Shown one piece after another: positions 45,085 to 58,212 of a stretch of 64,000 nucleotides of DNA (within the stretch, counting starts at the first letter, position 1; each line of letters opens with the position of its first letter). The DNA comes from Imbricaverruca yamaguchii (lineage: Eukaryota; Arthropoda; Thecostraca; Neoverrucidae): positions 373,501 to 437,500 of the forward strand of contig JAOTOL010001429.1 of assembly GCA_034440575.1 (NCBI GenBank), read 5' to 3'. The position numbers were made by a program, and so were the translations under genes. The notes under the pieces are model-generated. The model did no database searches. It was given only the letters and a program-made list of their open reading frames with translations, and was not told where the DNA came from.

Positions 45085-46265
45085 GGTATGTGGTTCGAGT
45101 CCGCCCGGGGACATGTCTGACCCTACCCGGGGACATGTCTGACCCTACCCGGGGACATGTCTGACCCTACCCGGGGACATGTGGGCCGACCCTACCCGGG
45201 GACATGTCTGACCCTACCCGGGGACATGTGGGCCGACCCTACCCGGGGACATGTGGGCCGACCCTACCCGGGGACATGTCTGACCCTACCCGGGGACATG
45301 TGGTCTGACCCTACCCGGGGACATGTCTGACCCTACCCGGGGACATGTCTGACCCTACCCGGGGACATGTCTGACCCTACCCGGGGACATGTGGGCCGAC
45401 CCTACCCGGGGACATGTGGGACCCTACCCGGGGACATGTGGGACATGTCTGACCCTACCCGGGGACATGTCTGACCCTACCCGGGGATATGTCTGACCCT
45501 ACCCGGGGACATGTGGGCCGACCCTACCCGGGGACATGTGGGCCTGACCCTACCCGGGGACATGTGGGCCGACCCTACCCGGGGACATGTGGGCCGACCC
45601 TACCCGGGGACATGTGCTGACCCTACCCGGGGACATGTGGCTGACCCTACCCGGGGACATGTCGGGCCGACCCTACCCGGGGACATGTGGTCTGACCCTA
45701 CCCGGGGACATGTCTGACCCTACCCGGGGACATGTGGTCTGACCCTACCCGGGGACATGTGGTCTGACCCTACCCGGGGACATGTGGTCTGACCCTACCC
45801 GGGGACATTCATGTGGGCCGACCCTACCCGGGGACATGTGGTCTGACCCTACCCGGGGACATGTCTGACCCTACCCGGGGACATGTGGTCTGACCCTACC
45901 CGGGGACATGTGGTCTGACCCTACCCGGGGACATGTGGGCCGACCCTACCCGGGGACATGTGGGCCGACCCTACCCGGGGACATGTCTGACCCTACCCGG
46001 GGACATGTGGTCTGACCCTACCCGGGGACATGTGGTCTGACCCTACCCGGGGACATTGTGGTCTGACCCTACCCGGGGACATGTGGTCTGACCCTACCCG
46101 GGGACATGTGGTCTGACCCTACCCGACCGGGGACATGTGGTCTGACCCTACCCGGGGACATGTGGTCTGACCCTACCCGGGGACATGTGGTCTGACCCTA
46201 CCCGGGGACATGTCTGACCCTACCCGGGGACATGTGGTCTGACCCTACCCGGGGACATGTTGTCC
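45085..46265. repeat. 22/25-bp minisatellite with p53-like half-sites, about 48 copies
   Basis: GACCCTACCCGGGGACATGT is constant, followed by CT (22 bp), GGTCT (25 bp) or GGGCC (25 bp). GGACATGTCT in the 22-bp units fits RRRCWWGYYY, the p53-family half-site. The left half is mixed and the right half is dominated by GGTCT units. A single ACCCGACCGGGG insertion lies at about 46122. Confidence 0.97.
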
Positions 46266-46975
46266 GGGCCCGTCCATGCCCGCGCCAACTGGGGCCAAGC
46301 TCGTGATGCTCATGTAGGTTATGCATAGAAGTAGTGGTTTGTATGCTTAGCCCAGCCAAGATCCAGGTAGGGAAGTTTCGGGCTCGGAATACTCATCGAG
46401 GTGAACTTAAGTTGCAGTTTGGCACAACACATCGTGGGCTCTGCCTAGGCCATCACTTCAATCTAAAGCGATAGATTGCTGCGGGAGGGGATTTTCCCCG
46501 CCCACCACCAGGTGATGGTATCGGCTGATTCCTGACTGTAGAATGCGAGTGCGCGTGGTGCATTGGCAAGGCTGAAGAGTCGGTGTGTGCTTAGCTAGCG
46601 TGTCTGTAGGTCGGTGGTGATGAGGAGAGCCAGGTAGATCTTGAAGCGATGAGCAGAGTACTTGGGCGAACTTGTAGAGGCTGGAGATGGAGTGAAGGAT
46701 GCAATGAAGCTTGAGGAAGTGAAGGATGCAATGACCCGGATGCAATGAAGCTTGAGGACGTGGAGTAAGATGGGTAGCTTCAAGACCATTGGCGGAGCGG
46801 TGCTGCCTGAACAATGCAGACGGCAGGGGGTGGGGTGGGTGGAAGTGCGGGGTCATCACCGTGTGTCAGCCTTAGCATTGTAGTAAGTGCAATTTGGCTA
46901 CACCACTGAACAGATGAAGGGTGACACTACACACAGGCGAAAACCGCGTTTCTCTACATCCTCTCCCGGCAGAAG
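46266..46975. other. No gene; minor GATGCAATGAAGCTTGAGG repeat
   Basis: GGATGCAATGAAGCTTGAGG appears at about 46697 and about 46738, with a GATGCAATGA between. Otherwise unique. Confidence 0.6.
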
Positions 46976-46989
46976 TAGGACTATAGTGG

Positions 46990-47150
46990 GCCGGCGGCGG
47001 CCCTCTCACCAGATAGATAGGCCACAGTGGGACCGGCGAGAGGCCGGCACTGTAACCCTCTCACCAGATAGATAGGCCACAGTGGGACCGGCGAAAGGCC
47101 GGAACTGTAACCCTCTCACCAGATAGATATGCCACAGTCGGACCGGGGAG
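46990..47150. repeat. 55-bp tandem repeat, 3 copies
   Basis: CCCTCTCACCAGATAGATAG starts at 47001, 47056 and 47111. Each is followed by CCACAGTGGGACCGGCGA and CGGNACTGTAA. Confidence 0.95.
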
Positions 47151-48385
47151 CAGCTATGACACCTAGTTGTGCGCTGCCGTCTGTGAATTGGTCAGCGCCA
47201 GCAGTTAGAGGGTTAAGTTTGCTCGCCGGACATTAGTGTAACGCTGAGTCCGGTACCGTATGTGGTCTCGATCACATTAATATTGTGCCTTTCTGCTTCT
47301 ATTATTTACGTATTCACTCATTTATTTATTTCACGATGCATGCCCTTCACGTACAGTGGTTATTATGGACAGTCTAGATTACACGAAACATGCCTTTTTG
47401 TCTTTGGAAACGAACATAAAAATCATGTACCTTCATTTTTAACGTTTTATAGGTTTTGTTTAGCTGCTTCGGGATGCAGTGCACTGAACGAATTAAACGG
47501 AGAGCATGCACATTGCCTACATCTCGCCGGAACTGTAGTGGCAGCCGGTGGCTAGGAGAAAGCATGTTTTGGGCATATGGAGAAAATGTTGGATGTGCTT
47601 GATATCCACGTCAGGAGAAAGCCCGTGATGCGTTCCATACTGGTGGCACAATGGCTTTAATTCATGAGAACACAACACGAACAAAAAGTCATAGCGCCGT
47701 TATCAGGAGCGCAAGAGATCTCTGACAATAACATCTGGAGAGATAGCACGTCTGATGGAGCTAGTCGGTAGTGTAGAGCTAGCAGCCCTGGAGCAGCTGG
47801 ATTCTGGTGGAGCCAGGCACTCCTTATCAACTCGTCTGTACTTTAGAATACTTCTTCATTTGTTCCGGACCTCCAGATATGTTATGCGACGTGTGCAAAA
47901 ATGCTCTCAGAGAATACTCGAGTTAATCGTTTTCAAACGGCTTCTGTTTAATTTGAGATAAATTCACTTCAGAGTGGAAAACATGGGGAAAGCCATATAC
48001 GTCAGTTCTTCTGATGCAATATCGGCAGGCTGCTTCCCGATAAGTGAAAAGGTTGGCTTTGCACCGGTGGTCGCACGTTCATACAGCCACGCTCATGGAT
48101 GCAGGGCTGTCGCCCGAAGTCAGCCCTCACGCAGCCGCACCACACCCTGCCCTGTTTTCCCCAATGCTATTTTACAGGACTTTGAACTGTCACAGTCCAA
48201 GGCTGCTTGGCACATTCCTGGGAAGAGTTCCCGCGTAAATCCTGCCCGTCAGTGGCCGGTATCGGCCTATCGAGCTGCCTCTGCTCATAATCCCTTCCCA
48301 CTAATCCCGACTAATATTTCTTTTTCACATTCTTCCTGCATTCCATTGGCGTTTTCACACCATTGAACCTGCCGGTCGGGTCGGT
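47151..48385. other. No gene seen
   Basis: Short overlapping frames only, with no recognised feature until the GC-rich island. Confidence 0.45.
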
Positions 48386-48389
48386 AGCG

Positions 48390-49400
48390 CAGGGGTGAAA
48401 AGGCCAGTGACGGCCTTTGTGACCGTGACTGTCCCCCGCCTCCCCACTGCGCCCCCCGCCACGGCCGCAGCACGCAATGATCTATGCTCTTTTCTGTATG
48501 CCACCCTCAATTAGCCGCAGTGGCGTCCGATGACGAGGTCGCGGCTCGCCACACGCCCGCCGCGCGGCCCGACTTCACGAGGTATGCAGCATGACCTGCG
48601 GCGCCGGCGGGCCGGCGGGCCGCCGCCCCGTTCTGCCGTCACGCGGCGCCTCCCCGGGCCTCCCCGGCCGCCGCACCGAGCCCCGCTCTGATTACCACAT
48701 AACCACCTGTGTCTGGCGGCGCGTTTCGCGGCTTTCACACGGCTCGGCGTGTTTTACACGCGTCTCCCGCGGCGCGGCGGCGGCCGGCGCCGTCGGCCGG
48801 CGCCCGGACGACCGATGGCCCGGCCCGGTGCACAATCGCACTGCATAAGTTAGGGTGACACGTCCAAAGGCGGCCCGGCCCAGAGCGCTGCGTTCCATTG
48901 ACGCCCGCACAAAAGTTGTGTATTTTCGAATCCGTGTGAAAGCCGGCCGAACTCGACTCGCCCAGGCCGCGCGGCGCCATGTGGGTTTTGACTTACCGTG
49001 CGCGGCCCGCCAGTGTGTCCGCATCAAATCGGCGGCCGTGTCGCGCGGCGCGGGCGAATGCGGCGCGCTTGCCCACTTGCAAGCGGCCGCACGCGGCGCG
49101 CGCTGATAAACGGCTTCGGAGAGCGCAACAAATCAGCCGACGACCGAGCGACCCCCTCCGCCGGTTCTTGCAGCCGCCATCCGATGTCAGACGGCGCAGA
49201 ACATAAAAACAGTCACCCGTGGTCATGACTTGACATTATCTCCGCCATTAGGACATTAAAGTGAGAATATTTTTACTTTTATTTAGGCCATTGTATGAGC
49301 CGTCAAGCCGGAATGCAAGGCATTCTATCGCACTGAGGAGTGTTTGTTTCGCCCTTGACGTCTCTATTATATGGCTATTTTTGATTTTATCAGTTTAATT
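48390..49400. promoter_or_regulatory. Large CpG-rich island grading into AT-rich blocks
   Basis: CpG is dense from 48520 to 49160. Sites of interest are TGCACAATCGCACTGC (about 48829), TTCCATTGACG (about 48894), CCATTGTATGAG (about 49288) and CTATTTTTG, a MEF2-like site (about 49375). Many short frames overlap on both strands and none is recognisable. It could be a promoter or 5' exon of an unseen gene, or an enhancer. Confidence 0.35.
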
Positions 49401-52400
49401 CAGTCGGCTTTAGAGCGAATCAATGATGAGCCGATTGTATTCTGCCGCCACATTCCACACGTCAGCCAAGGTGCCAGCCGACTCCACCCTCCGCCCGGCC
49501 GCGGCCGTCCGCCCCGCGCATCTACGCCGCGCCATCGCCGAGCCGCTACCCACAGCTGGCCGCTCGACAGGCTGCTGAATCTATCGAAGGCCTTCGTCAA
49601 CGTCTACGGAACCACTGCGGCACCCGATCGCACCCAAGCTAAGCATGCTCGCTCAGTGGGACGTACCTTGTGAGCGAGGTTGACCTTGCATGGGTTCGTG
49701 GGCGCCACGCCGACTGCGGGGTGGTGCAGGTACCGCAGGTGGTGTCGCAGTACGGCACGGGTCGCCGTGTTCCGGTATGCCGGCATTTCCTGGAGACCTT
49801 GCCGACCCAGACCGCGTGGAGACGCAGTGGCATTACTGTCCGCTCGACAGGTAAGTGATTACCCATCCCAACGGAACGACCGACGTGAAAGCATAAAACG
49901 TCCAATAAATTTACATATCAGCAGGTGGGGGTGTCACAAAGGTGTGTCCTAGTCCCTCTTCTTTTTCAAGTTACTTATAAGAGAATGTCAGGTTTCCGGA
50001 TGGTCCACAGAGGCATAATACGCGCAACGTAAGGGCTCTAAATCTGCTAGGCATGCCTGGCGGCGACAGCCATAGACCCTGTGTCCCGGGAGACAAAATA
50101 CCAGCTACGTGAGCGGACTGTAAAGGCCCTACAACGGGCCGCGATTGACACAAAATGAAGATAAATGACCTGATTGTATCTTTTCTCGTTTACGTAACAA
50201 GCCAGGTAAATAATGCTGGATACAGGCTGACACTGAGGATGAATGGCTTCCACCGCCATCTGTTGAAACCTGCTCAATGGCACCATAGCTTCCATCCAAT
50301 AGGCACCATGATGGGGTTTTGTTCGCCTTGTTCGTCTTTTAAATAAATGCGGGGCTGGCAGCCGCAAGAGGTCGGAGAACGCACACAGCACATACAGCTA
50401 TAGTGTGCATTGGAAAAAGTGCATGGGCCAGGTTTGTATCGTGGACATAAGAGTATCTGTTGCTGAGAATGTGACATGCAAATCCCGGGGTGAATCCAGG
50501 GACTCCTGTCACATCAAGGGATAACCACTCGGTGATCGCAGACACAGAGTTCTCGGATCCCGAACGCATGACCAACGATCACATGATGCACGAACTGACA
50601 TGCCGTGCAGCGAACTTTGGTCGATTATATCTCACTGCACTCTGTCAGCGATGACAAGCTTATGGTGCGTCCAGATCGATGCCACCTATTCATCTCCTTG
50701 TTTCCGGAGTCTCTGGAATGCATCTCCATTTTTCAACTCATCGCTATCCCGAACCACAGCGCCATTTACTAGACCCCACTTTATGTCCTGAGTCCCACAA
50801 GAAATGCTGAAGTTCTAGGAAGGGAACTGACCCCAATGGAACCTCCCAGGCCTGCCCGAGGATAGGTTCTGTCCAAGTTGAGGACGCATGTTTTAGATTG
50901 ACAAGCTAGACACGCTTTGGCGGAATTTGTTTGTTCAGATGAGGCCTTGTTATATGGTTACATGGTTTTACATCAGTAGTAATTATCTGCGTGACTACCG
51001 CAGCGTTTTTATTACTCGACATCCAAGCTATCCGCCTGGGGCATTTGAAGAAGTAAGACGGCTAACGCTATATAGACGGGCTAATTTTCCAGCCCTCGCA
51101 GTGCTAGGCCAATTTCGCCTCCATTAGTTCTGTTGTAAGCGCGATAGAGAGATGCTATGAACGGCATGGTGTAGCTAGCACATCCAACGTATCGAGTTGT
51201 TTAGAACATTCTTATCGACATTTTGTTTTGGTTAGCCTTCCAGATAAGATCAAACACATCAGATTTTGGGTGCAGTCAGTCACCAGTGTTCGCCGTAATT
51301 TGCGTACTCTGTTCGTAAACCAAATGCGATTTGGTGCTTCAATACTGAAGACATTGAAATCGAGACTTGCTCTGGCACGGGCGACACGTCCTAATAACAA
51401 GGCCACCGATGCCGTCAAAACCAAATGCCTGGCAATATATAATGTTGAATTGTTGAAGATTACAATTTTCGAAGTAGATGTAACTCAGGAAAAGTTTGCG
51501 AATGCCACCAGAGTCAAACGAAATTATTTGCAAACTCTTGGTAAATCTTAAAAAGAAGAAAACCTTCGGAAAGAGGGGGGAGGGCATGGTAGCGAGAGAT
51601 TTGAAAATCCGATTTCCGTTCACAAGAACATTCCGTTCCAGAGACAGTAACACCAATGCATCTTAGCGATAATATCAATTTTTGGGAATGGCAGTGGGTT
51701 AGTGGCAGGAGATTAAAATCTAACTTCGTGAATCGATCTTAGCGACCAAAATGACGTCAGAAGTGGAGTCGTCTTGCAAAATTATCCTTGGTTAGCCATT
51801 TCAACTCGTAACAGTACGAATTTTCTCCTCTGGGGCGCCTGGAAAACATCCACCTTCCAGCGTTTTATGTCATAACTTGGTGACGTGAGCAGATAATACA
51901 CTAAAACCGGGCACACTTTTAGTGGGCATAATTTGGCACTGCATATATTCTGAGTCTTCAGAAATGTTCATTGGAAACACAGTTATCGACAGGGAAACAT
52001 TTTTTCCAGTTTTTCTTCTTCTCTCATTTAACCCAGGTATTGATCAACCCGGGGTAAAATTCAACTAAATCTGACCTCAGATCACTTCTACGATTCTGTA
52101 TTTTCTCTTACTGTCTATGCACATATATATCACCCTTGACTCTATCTTGTGCGGTTTGTTATGAAAAATGCTTCAAACACATCCACAAGTCGCACTGACA
52201 CGAGGTCGTAGCCTGAGTTTGACCCGCGCTTATTGCGGAATCATAAAAAAAAAACGTAATGCTTTGATACGTTGTGTGCAAAAATCACGTGGCAGAAGCG
52301 AACCAGATTTCAAAGCGACACCGTGAGCGGTTGAACAATTTTGCGAAGTGAACCTGAACTCTGCCCTCCCCAATTCCAATCGAGATGGAGTAGGAAATCA

Positions 52401-52878
52401 CCTGGACTTTCCAAAGCAGCGCTGGCTTCCTTGACTGCTTCTTGATGACATGTAATTTTTCGTCATATGACAGAGATGAAAATAGAATTTGAAGGATTTC
52501 ATATCAGTGGCATTTTTTCATGATTGATAATGGTTTTTATTTGCAAGACTGCATTGCAAGAAGGGCTAATGTAAATGCATGGCATAATTGTACATAAATT
52601 GATACACATGGATTCGAAACTTTATTTGTAATTAGGAACTGACATGGTTTGTGAAGTATAACTTCCTAGGTTATACCGTAACATCCAGTCACTAAATAAA
52701 TACCGAATAAAAATGAAGTGCACTGGCTAACAGAACAGCACAACAACGGTAGAGACTAAGGGGAGCAAGAACGCCTCTCAGAAACAGGAGACCATGCGAC
52801 ATCCCTGACGGCTCCCACACGAAGAGGAGAGGAAATCCCTTGACACATCCCGACTGTCTCAGAAATCTCAGAAAGCCA
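49401..52878. other. Long gene-less stretch
   Basis: About 3.5 kb with only short unconvincing frames (up to about 114 codons), no array, no SINE and no LINE that I can see. Composition shifts from GC-rich (to about 49850) to AT-rich. Confidence 0.5.
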
Positions 52879-52880
52879 TG

Positions 52881-53170
52881 CTCTGAAAACCAAATTACCC
52901 CGCTGAAAACAAAACTGCCCAAAGCTTACGGGTGACTCTTTCATGGCACCCAATGATGGCGAGTAATCTGAGAATACACTATCTTATTTGGGGTTAAGAT
53001 GTACATCTTCAGGTTCGTGGTGAGAGAGTAACTACCAAATCAGGGTTTATCCATGGAAGGGTAAATATGTACCCTTTTGCGATACACCTGATGACTGATG
53101 ACCTGACCTGATGACCTGATGACTGCTCCACTCAACTAGCTACGACAGTCTCGCAGATCGCGGGTAACTC
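52881..53170 (+). repeat. Left arm of the 5.6-kb inverted repeat
   Basis: The arm begins at CTCTGAAAACC and ends at GCAGATCGCGGGTAACTC. It has a short GATGACCT-rich insertion (about 53085-53130) absent from the right arm, which explains its greater length. Confidence 0.88.
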
Positions 53171-53639
53171 CTACAGGGCGACCCGTCAATCGGATATCGC
53201 TATGTTGTTAACCAAAACGAATACCCTTAAGCGGATGTCCAACCCAAACGATAACTCGCAGATTGGTAGTCAGCGTCAGCCCACGTGCGTTAGCCGGTCT
53301 CGTACATGTCTAGCAGGTCACTATGCCACAAAGGGTACTACCCATGTTCTCAACTACCCACAGTAGACACCTGAAATATTGATAATTTTTGGAGCAGGCT
53401 CGCATCAAAGTTCATTGAAGGATCAGTTCATGTTGTATTTAATGAAGTATGCGAAAAGACATGAAGACCAACTGAATAGCCGGGACATTTTTTATGTTTG
53501 GTGCTAAGTGTTTTTGAAAACCATCTTGGTCTGACAGTGGTATGCGAATGGAATTATGGTGGGTGGGAAAAATGCACCATGAGTTTAGGCTTAGGAGTGC
53601 CAGTGGCTTCCCCGTGCTTTGGCTTTTGATAGGGCTGTA

Positions 53640-55080
53640 TAGATAGTTAACCACACCAGAATTCTTCAAAATTATTTTTCCAGTGCAATGCTAAGTAATG
53701 CAGTTAACATGATGTGACTACTCATTTACTGTGCGAATGCTTCAATTTCAGTTGACAAGCCAAATGACACCAAAAATGGGGTCGTGAGTTAGGTAGCATA
53801 GCCTGAAAATCAATGCATAAAATGGAAGCAAAGAAAGATAACCAAGCCTATCCTATCATTACCTTCCATGTAAGAACATTCTGAACAACCTTTTCTCACT
53901 TTTTAGTGAGAATCCGGAAAGATTTTCATTAAAAAGCTGGACCTAATCTAGTTTAGCCTAGCCTGTTTTTGAAGGCGTAATCCAAAGTTTTCCTCAAAAG
54001 TATGGAAATGTTTAAAATGTTTTCCAAACTTACCCTACAAACAGTACAAACCCTACCCTAACGTTATTGGGGTTGGAAAATTGTGGCACTTTGGTCCTCT
54101 AAGGTATTTCATGGGTCATTCAATTTCTTTTTCCAATGCAGTGTTTATGTATGTATACTAACATAATGTAGCCACTCATTTACTGTGCAGATGCTTACTT
54201 TCCAGTTAGGATGCAAAATAACACCACACATGGAGTTGTGAGTTAGGTAGCAGCATAAAACATTGTTTACAAAAGAAACATACCCTAACATGATCTAACC
54301 TAGCTTTGACTAGTCTGTTTTTATAGAAGTAATTAGACATTTTCCGCAAATTTTTGGGCAATATAGAACATGTTTTCCAAATTTAGAAAGCCTACCTTGA
54401 CATAATTTGGATGGGAAAATGGGGGTAATATTGCGCTTTAGGGTGTGTTATGAATTCTTCAAATTCCTTCTTCCAATGCAATGTTTATGTAGGTGACTAG
54501 CATGAGGTGACCACTTATTTACTGTGGAAATGCCTACTTTTCAGTCGTCAGGCAAAATGACACAAAAAATGTGGTTGTGATTTTGGTAACAGTCGGTCGT
54601 ATAAATAATGCTTAAAAACAAAAAGTAAAATAACGAAACCTAACGAACCCTTACCGTCCATGTAAGGAAAAATGGGGAAAAATATCAAATGTTTTATTTT
54701 TAAAGAAGCAATGAATAATTTTCCTCGAAATTATTTTAAAATGTTTCCAATCTTCCTAAATTAAAAAAAAAACCTAGGTACCCAAAAATAGCATAACCAA
54801 AACTAAGCCCTTTGTTTGCTGCATGGATATAAGATGCGTGGAAAACCTACCTCATCAATATCCTGAATCACAATAACTCTGGTCAGTTTGCGCTTTAAGG
54901 TGCTTTATGAATTCCTGGATTTTTTTTTTCATGCAATGCAATGTTCATGGAGGCGATTACCATAATGCGACCACTCATTCCTTGTGCAAATGCTTGTTTT
55001 ACAGTTGGCAGGCACAATAGCACAAAGCGGAGACTTGGAGTTAGGCAACACAATATAAAATGAGGTCATATGGCAACACA
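53640..55080. repeat. Degenerate long tandem repeat, about 4 copies of 340-460 bp
   Basis: An anchor of CTCATTTACTGTGC with AATGCTT and CAGTTG or CAGTCG recurs at 53721, 54175, 54513 and 54973. It is followed by an A-rich ACACCAAAAATG-type block and GAGTTAGGTA, and preceded by TTCCAATGCARTGTTTATG. CCTAACCTA-like blocks sit between. A fifth partial copy is at about 58925. Divergence is high. Confidence 0.75.
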
Positions 55081-55798
55081 GCATAGCTCAAGCTCAACAA
55101 TGCCATATATTTTGTCTTAGGGTGAGAAGAGGTCAGTCAAGAAGGCCCACCTATGCTACTTAGCAGATTAAATTGAAGGAGCATGCTATGTGATTTTTTT
55201 TTGTATTATTTTGCGATATTATGCAGTTACAATTCTAACTAACAGCTTGGATACTAAACTTATTTCCTATTTGCACTGGCCATGCTCACGTTAAATCCAG
55301 TGTTTCCAGCCCTTGCGAGGCAAGTGGATTTTGTTGTTATACGTTGTATTGATAAAAATAATGAACAAAGCCGATAAATATTTGGATTTTTGATAGTGAG
55401 GACATCAATAGATCACGAGTGCAGCAGCAGAATGCCAACAGTGATTAAGATTGTCACAAGCGTTCCAAATTGTAGTCTGTGGAAAACTACATACACTAAC
55501 GATGCTCCATAGGGAGGAGTCGCACCAGAGGCTTTCAGATTGGCATGTGTCAGTCTATTGCAACAGGCACAGCCCGTAGCTGATAACGAGCAAACATACG
55601 CTGGCATACCCAATATACAGTATTACAATACAGCACTCACTCAAATATAGGATATATTAAGAGGTAATATGATTTATATGTTTCAAATTATTAAAGGGCT
55701 AGATCAGATAAATCTGAATGATGCCCTTATATTTATATTATCACATATAATATCACATACTATCGTACATCACAATTGACTTAGATCATCAATTCAGG

Positions 55799-55969
55799 TT
55801 AGAGAAATATAGATGTAGAGCAGATAAGCGGCGACAGGTCTTCATTCAAAGGATTGGTGATCAGTGGAACAGTCTGCCTCCAGATGTTGTGGGGTGTCCC
55901 TCTTTGAATGCATTTGGAAATAGGGCCTACAACTATTTTAGGTTGAAAAATCTCATTTTTGAGTTCTAA
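55799..55969 (+). mobile_element. LINE C-terminal fragment (third lineage or old CR1)
   Basis: A 56-codon plus-strand frame ends at a stop at 55967. It reads RRQVFIQRIGDQWNSLPPDV followed by VGCPSLNAFGNRAY. The pattern RQ-F-QR---WNSLP--V---SLN-F is the typical extreme C-terminus of CR1/Jockey-type reverse transcriptases. Sequence upstream is AT-rich and unrecognisable. The 3' flank runs toward the minus-strand LINE at 56.25 kb. Confidence 0.75.
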
Positions 55970-56249
55970 GAGGTGGTGGATGGAGTGACATCTATGCTAA
56001 GTGGCCGTACACTATACACTATACATCTTTACGTGGGGGTGGATGGTGTCTGAATATTACTTTAGCTTATGGTGGTAATTTGAGCATTACACTAGCTATA
56101 TAGGGTATATTATACTACCAGTGTTGTATTGTACTATATAGGGTGCACCTAGCAGTGGATTCAGCACCAACCTTCGGTAATGAGATACTGGTGCGATTGG
56201 CTCTGGCAGCACAATCGGACATGATTGGAGGAGTTTGGCATTGTTGAGG

Positions 56250-57062
56250 ACATAAAGACATAAAAACATAAAAGATCAGTGAACTATGAGCCACAAGGGC
56301 CCTTCTTGTTTGCACTCTGAACGCTCCACCAGTTGTCCACCAAATCCGCCGATCAGCGCTCCCTGGAATACTGAAAAGCAAGCCCTCTATTCTTATGATG
56401 ATTGCTTATGCTGTTTTTAAGGATGTTCAATGTGTTCCTACTGACAATGGTTTCTGGCAGCTGGTTCAATTGTTCCATTACCCTGTTGGTGAAGAAAGAA
56501 TGTCTTAACCTTGTCCTGCTGTGGTTAATTTTAATTTAGAATTGATATCCTCTAATTGCATCATTTCTGTTAAATTCAAACATTTCCCTGAGATATCCAT
56601 TCTCCTGACCATGGGAACATTTAAACACCTCGATGAGATCTCCTCTCAGCCTTCTATATCTAAGTGAAAACATATCTAATTTCTTCAATCTTTCCTCATA
56701 TGCCAGTTTTCTCATGCCATTAACCATTTTTGTAGCTCTCTTTTGTGCTCTCTCTAAAAGCAAACAATCTTTTTCATAACTAGGAGACCAAGCATGGACG
56801 CAGTATTCCAAATGTGGCCTGACAAATGCACAGTAAAGCTTTCTGATGACTTCCTCACTTCTGTATGCTGGATTCCTATTTATTTTCCCAAGCATTCTCA
56901 GTACCTTTTTCCTGGCTTCCTTGGTCTGTTCTGATGCCCACAATTTTGTGTTCAGAATAACACCTAAGTCCTTCTTCTGCTGAGTCACCGATAGTGCTTG
57001 GTCACCCATCAAGTATGGAGCCTTCATATGCTGCCTAGCTACATGCATGATTTTGCACTTTT
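56250..57062 (-). mobile_element. CR1-like LINE 3' end, copy 2
   Basis: It is the same element as the 20.3-kb copy and close to it in sequence. The frame from about 57048 contains KAPYLMGDQALSVTQQKKDL, YVRP-like FVRPHLEYCVHAWSPSYEKD and LRYRRLRGDLIEVFKCSHG. It is broken at 56536 by a stop before the C-terminal portion, which continues at nucleotide level down to the octamer tail (ACATAAAGACATAAAAACAT at about 56250). 5'-truncated at about 57062 after TTTTGCACTTTT. It lies inside the 5.6-kb inverted-repeat element. Confidence 0.92.
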
Positions 57063-57124
57063 ATATTGCGTAATCAGTTACACCAGGACGACGGGCTTAC
57101 CCTTTCTTTTTACTCTTGTTGCCA

Positions 57125-57252
57125 GGGTTACTCTTTATCAATTACTCCTAACTTACGGGTTACTCTTTATCAGCTACTCTTAACTTACGAATTCCTCTTC
57201 ATGAGTTGCTCTTAACTTACGAGTTACTCTTCACTGACTACCCTTCATCCAA
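57125..57252. repeat. 32-bp tandem repeat, 4 copies
   Basis: Units start at 57125, 57157, 57189 and 57221 with GRRTTACTCTTTATCA, followed by a TACTCTTAACTTAC half. The TTACTC core also occurs in the arms of the surrounding inverted repeat. Confidence 0.9.
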
Positions 57253-57386
57253 TAGTTACACATCCCGATAACTCGCGGTCACAGAGTTACTTCCTCGCTG
57301 TTACCCTTCATCGAAATGTTTCTCTCCGACACATGCCCTTCTTTCACGGGCACCATATTGTCATTACTCCTCGGTTGGTGGTTATT

Positions 57387-57550
57387 TTATAAGCGTCACG
57401 GTAGCCCAGTGAGCAGAGCCTTCGGCACATTGTTGCAAGATCGTGCGTTCACATCCGGCAAACGGCGGACTTTTCGAGTCTATCCGCGACCAATCCGCGT
57501 GAGTGGTCGACGACACTGAAAAGCCAAGCAGTCGAATACGTCGTAAAAAT
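57387..57550 (+). mobile_element. tRNA-derived SINE, family A copy 3 (diverged)
   Basis: The head has CACGGTAGCCCAGTGAGCAG, and the B box is degraded (GCGTTCACATCC). The body CGACCAATCCGCGTGAGTGG and GTCGTAAAAATCC match the other family A copies. No clear target duplication. It lies inside the 5.6-kb element. Confidence 0.85.
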
Positions 57551-58212
57551 CCGAAGCTCTTCTTGCTAGGGGTTTCCTTTTGTACTTTATCCTCATATAA
57601 AAGTCAATCTTTAGTTTTTAGTTTCCTACAGCGGTGCTCTCTTCAAGAATTCGCAGCACACAAGTCACCCTTTGTAGTTACCTTTTGCCAGTGCAGTTTA
57701 TCCATCTGCACAGTTTATTCATCTGCATAGTACAGTGTATCCATCTGTAAGCAATTCGAGTGTCATTGCGCCGAATTTTGGATCAACTCCAATACTCTTA
57801 CGCTTTTTCCTCGATTAATTATTCGGTCCTCTTGTTTCGAAGTTAATCACATGTACCCCCACTCATTACATGCTACTACTTTTACCAGTGCGATAATTGA
57901 TATTACCCTCGGTACTAGTCCTAGCCACATGCCTATCCTTTGCATAGTCCTCGCTTAACACAATAGATTTTCTATGCTTTAAAATTCGTTCGCTACTCAT
58001 GGAAAACCAATGATTATAAATGGCATGTAGCTTGTTCTTTTCATTGGCTCTTCCATAAACATGAGTCCGCTGAAGATATTTTGGGCTACCTACCATCCTG
58101 TTGCCTTCCAATAAAAGCTGATCACTTGAACCCTTTCGTACATTTCCAAAGGCGCGAGACACAGAAAAAGCGGTACATTTATTACTTCTATGCAGCAATG
58201 TCTACTAAGCAA

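Noticed and set aside
51228..51656. Frames of about 105 codons on opposite strands
   Set aside because: They overlap each other, lack recognisable motifs and lie in AT-rich DNA. Probably chance.
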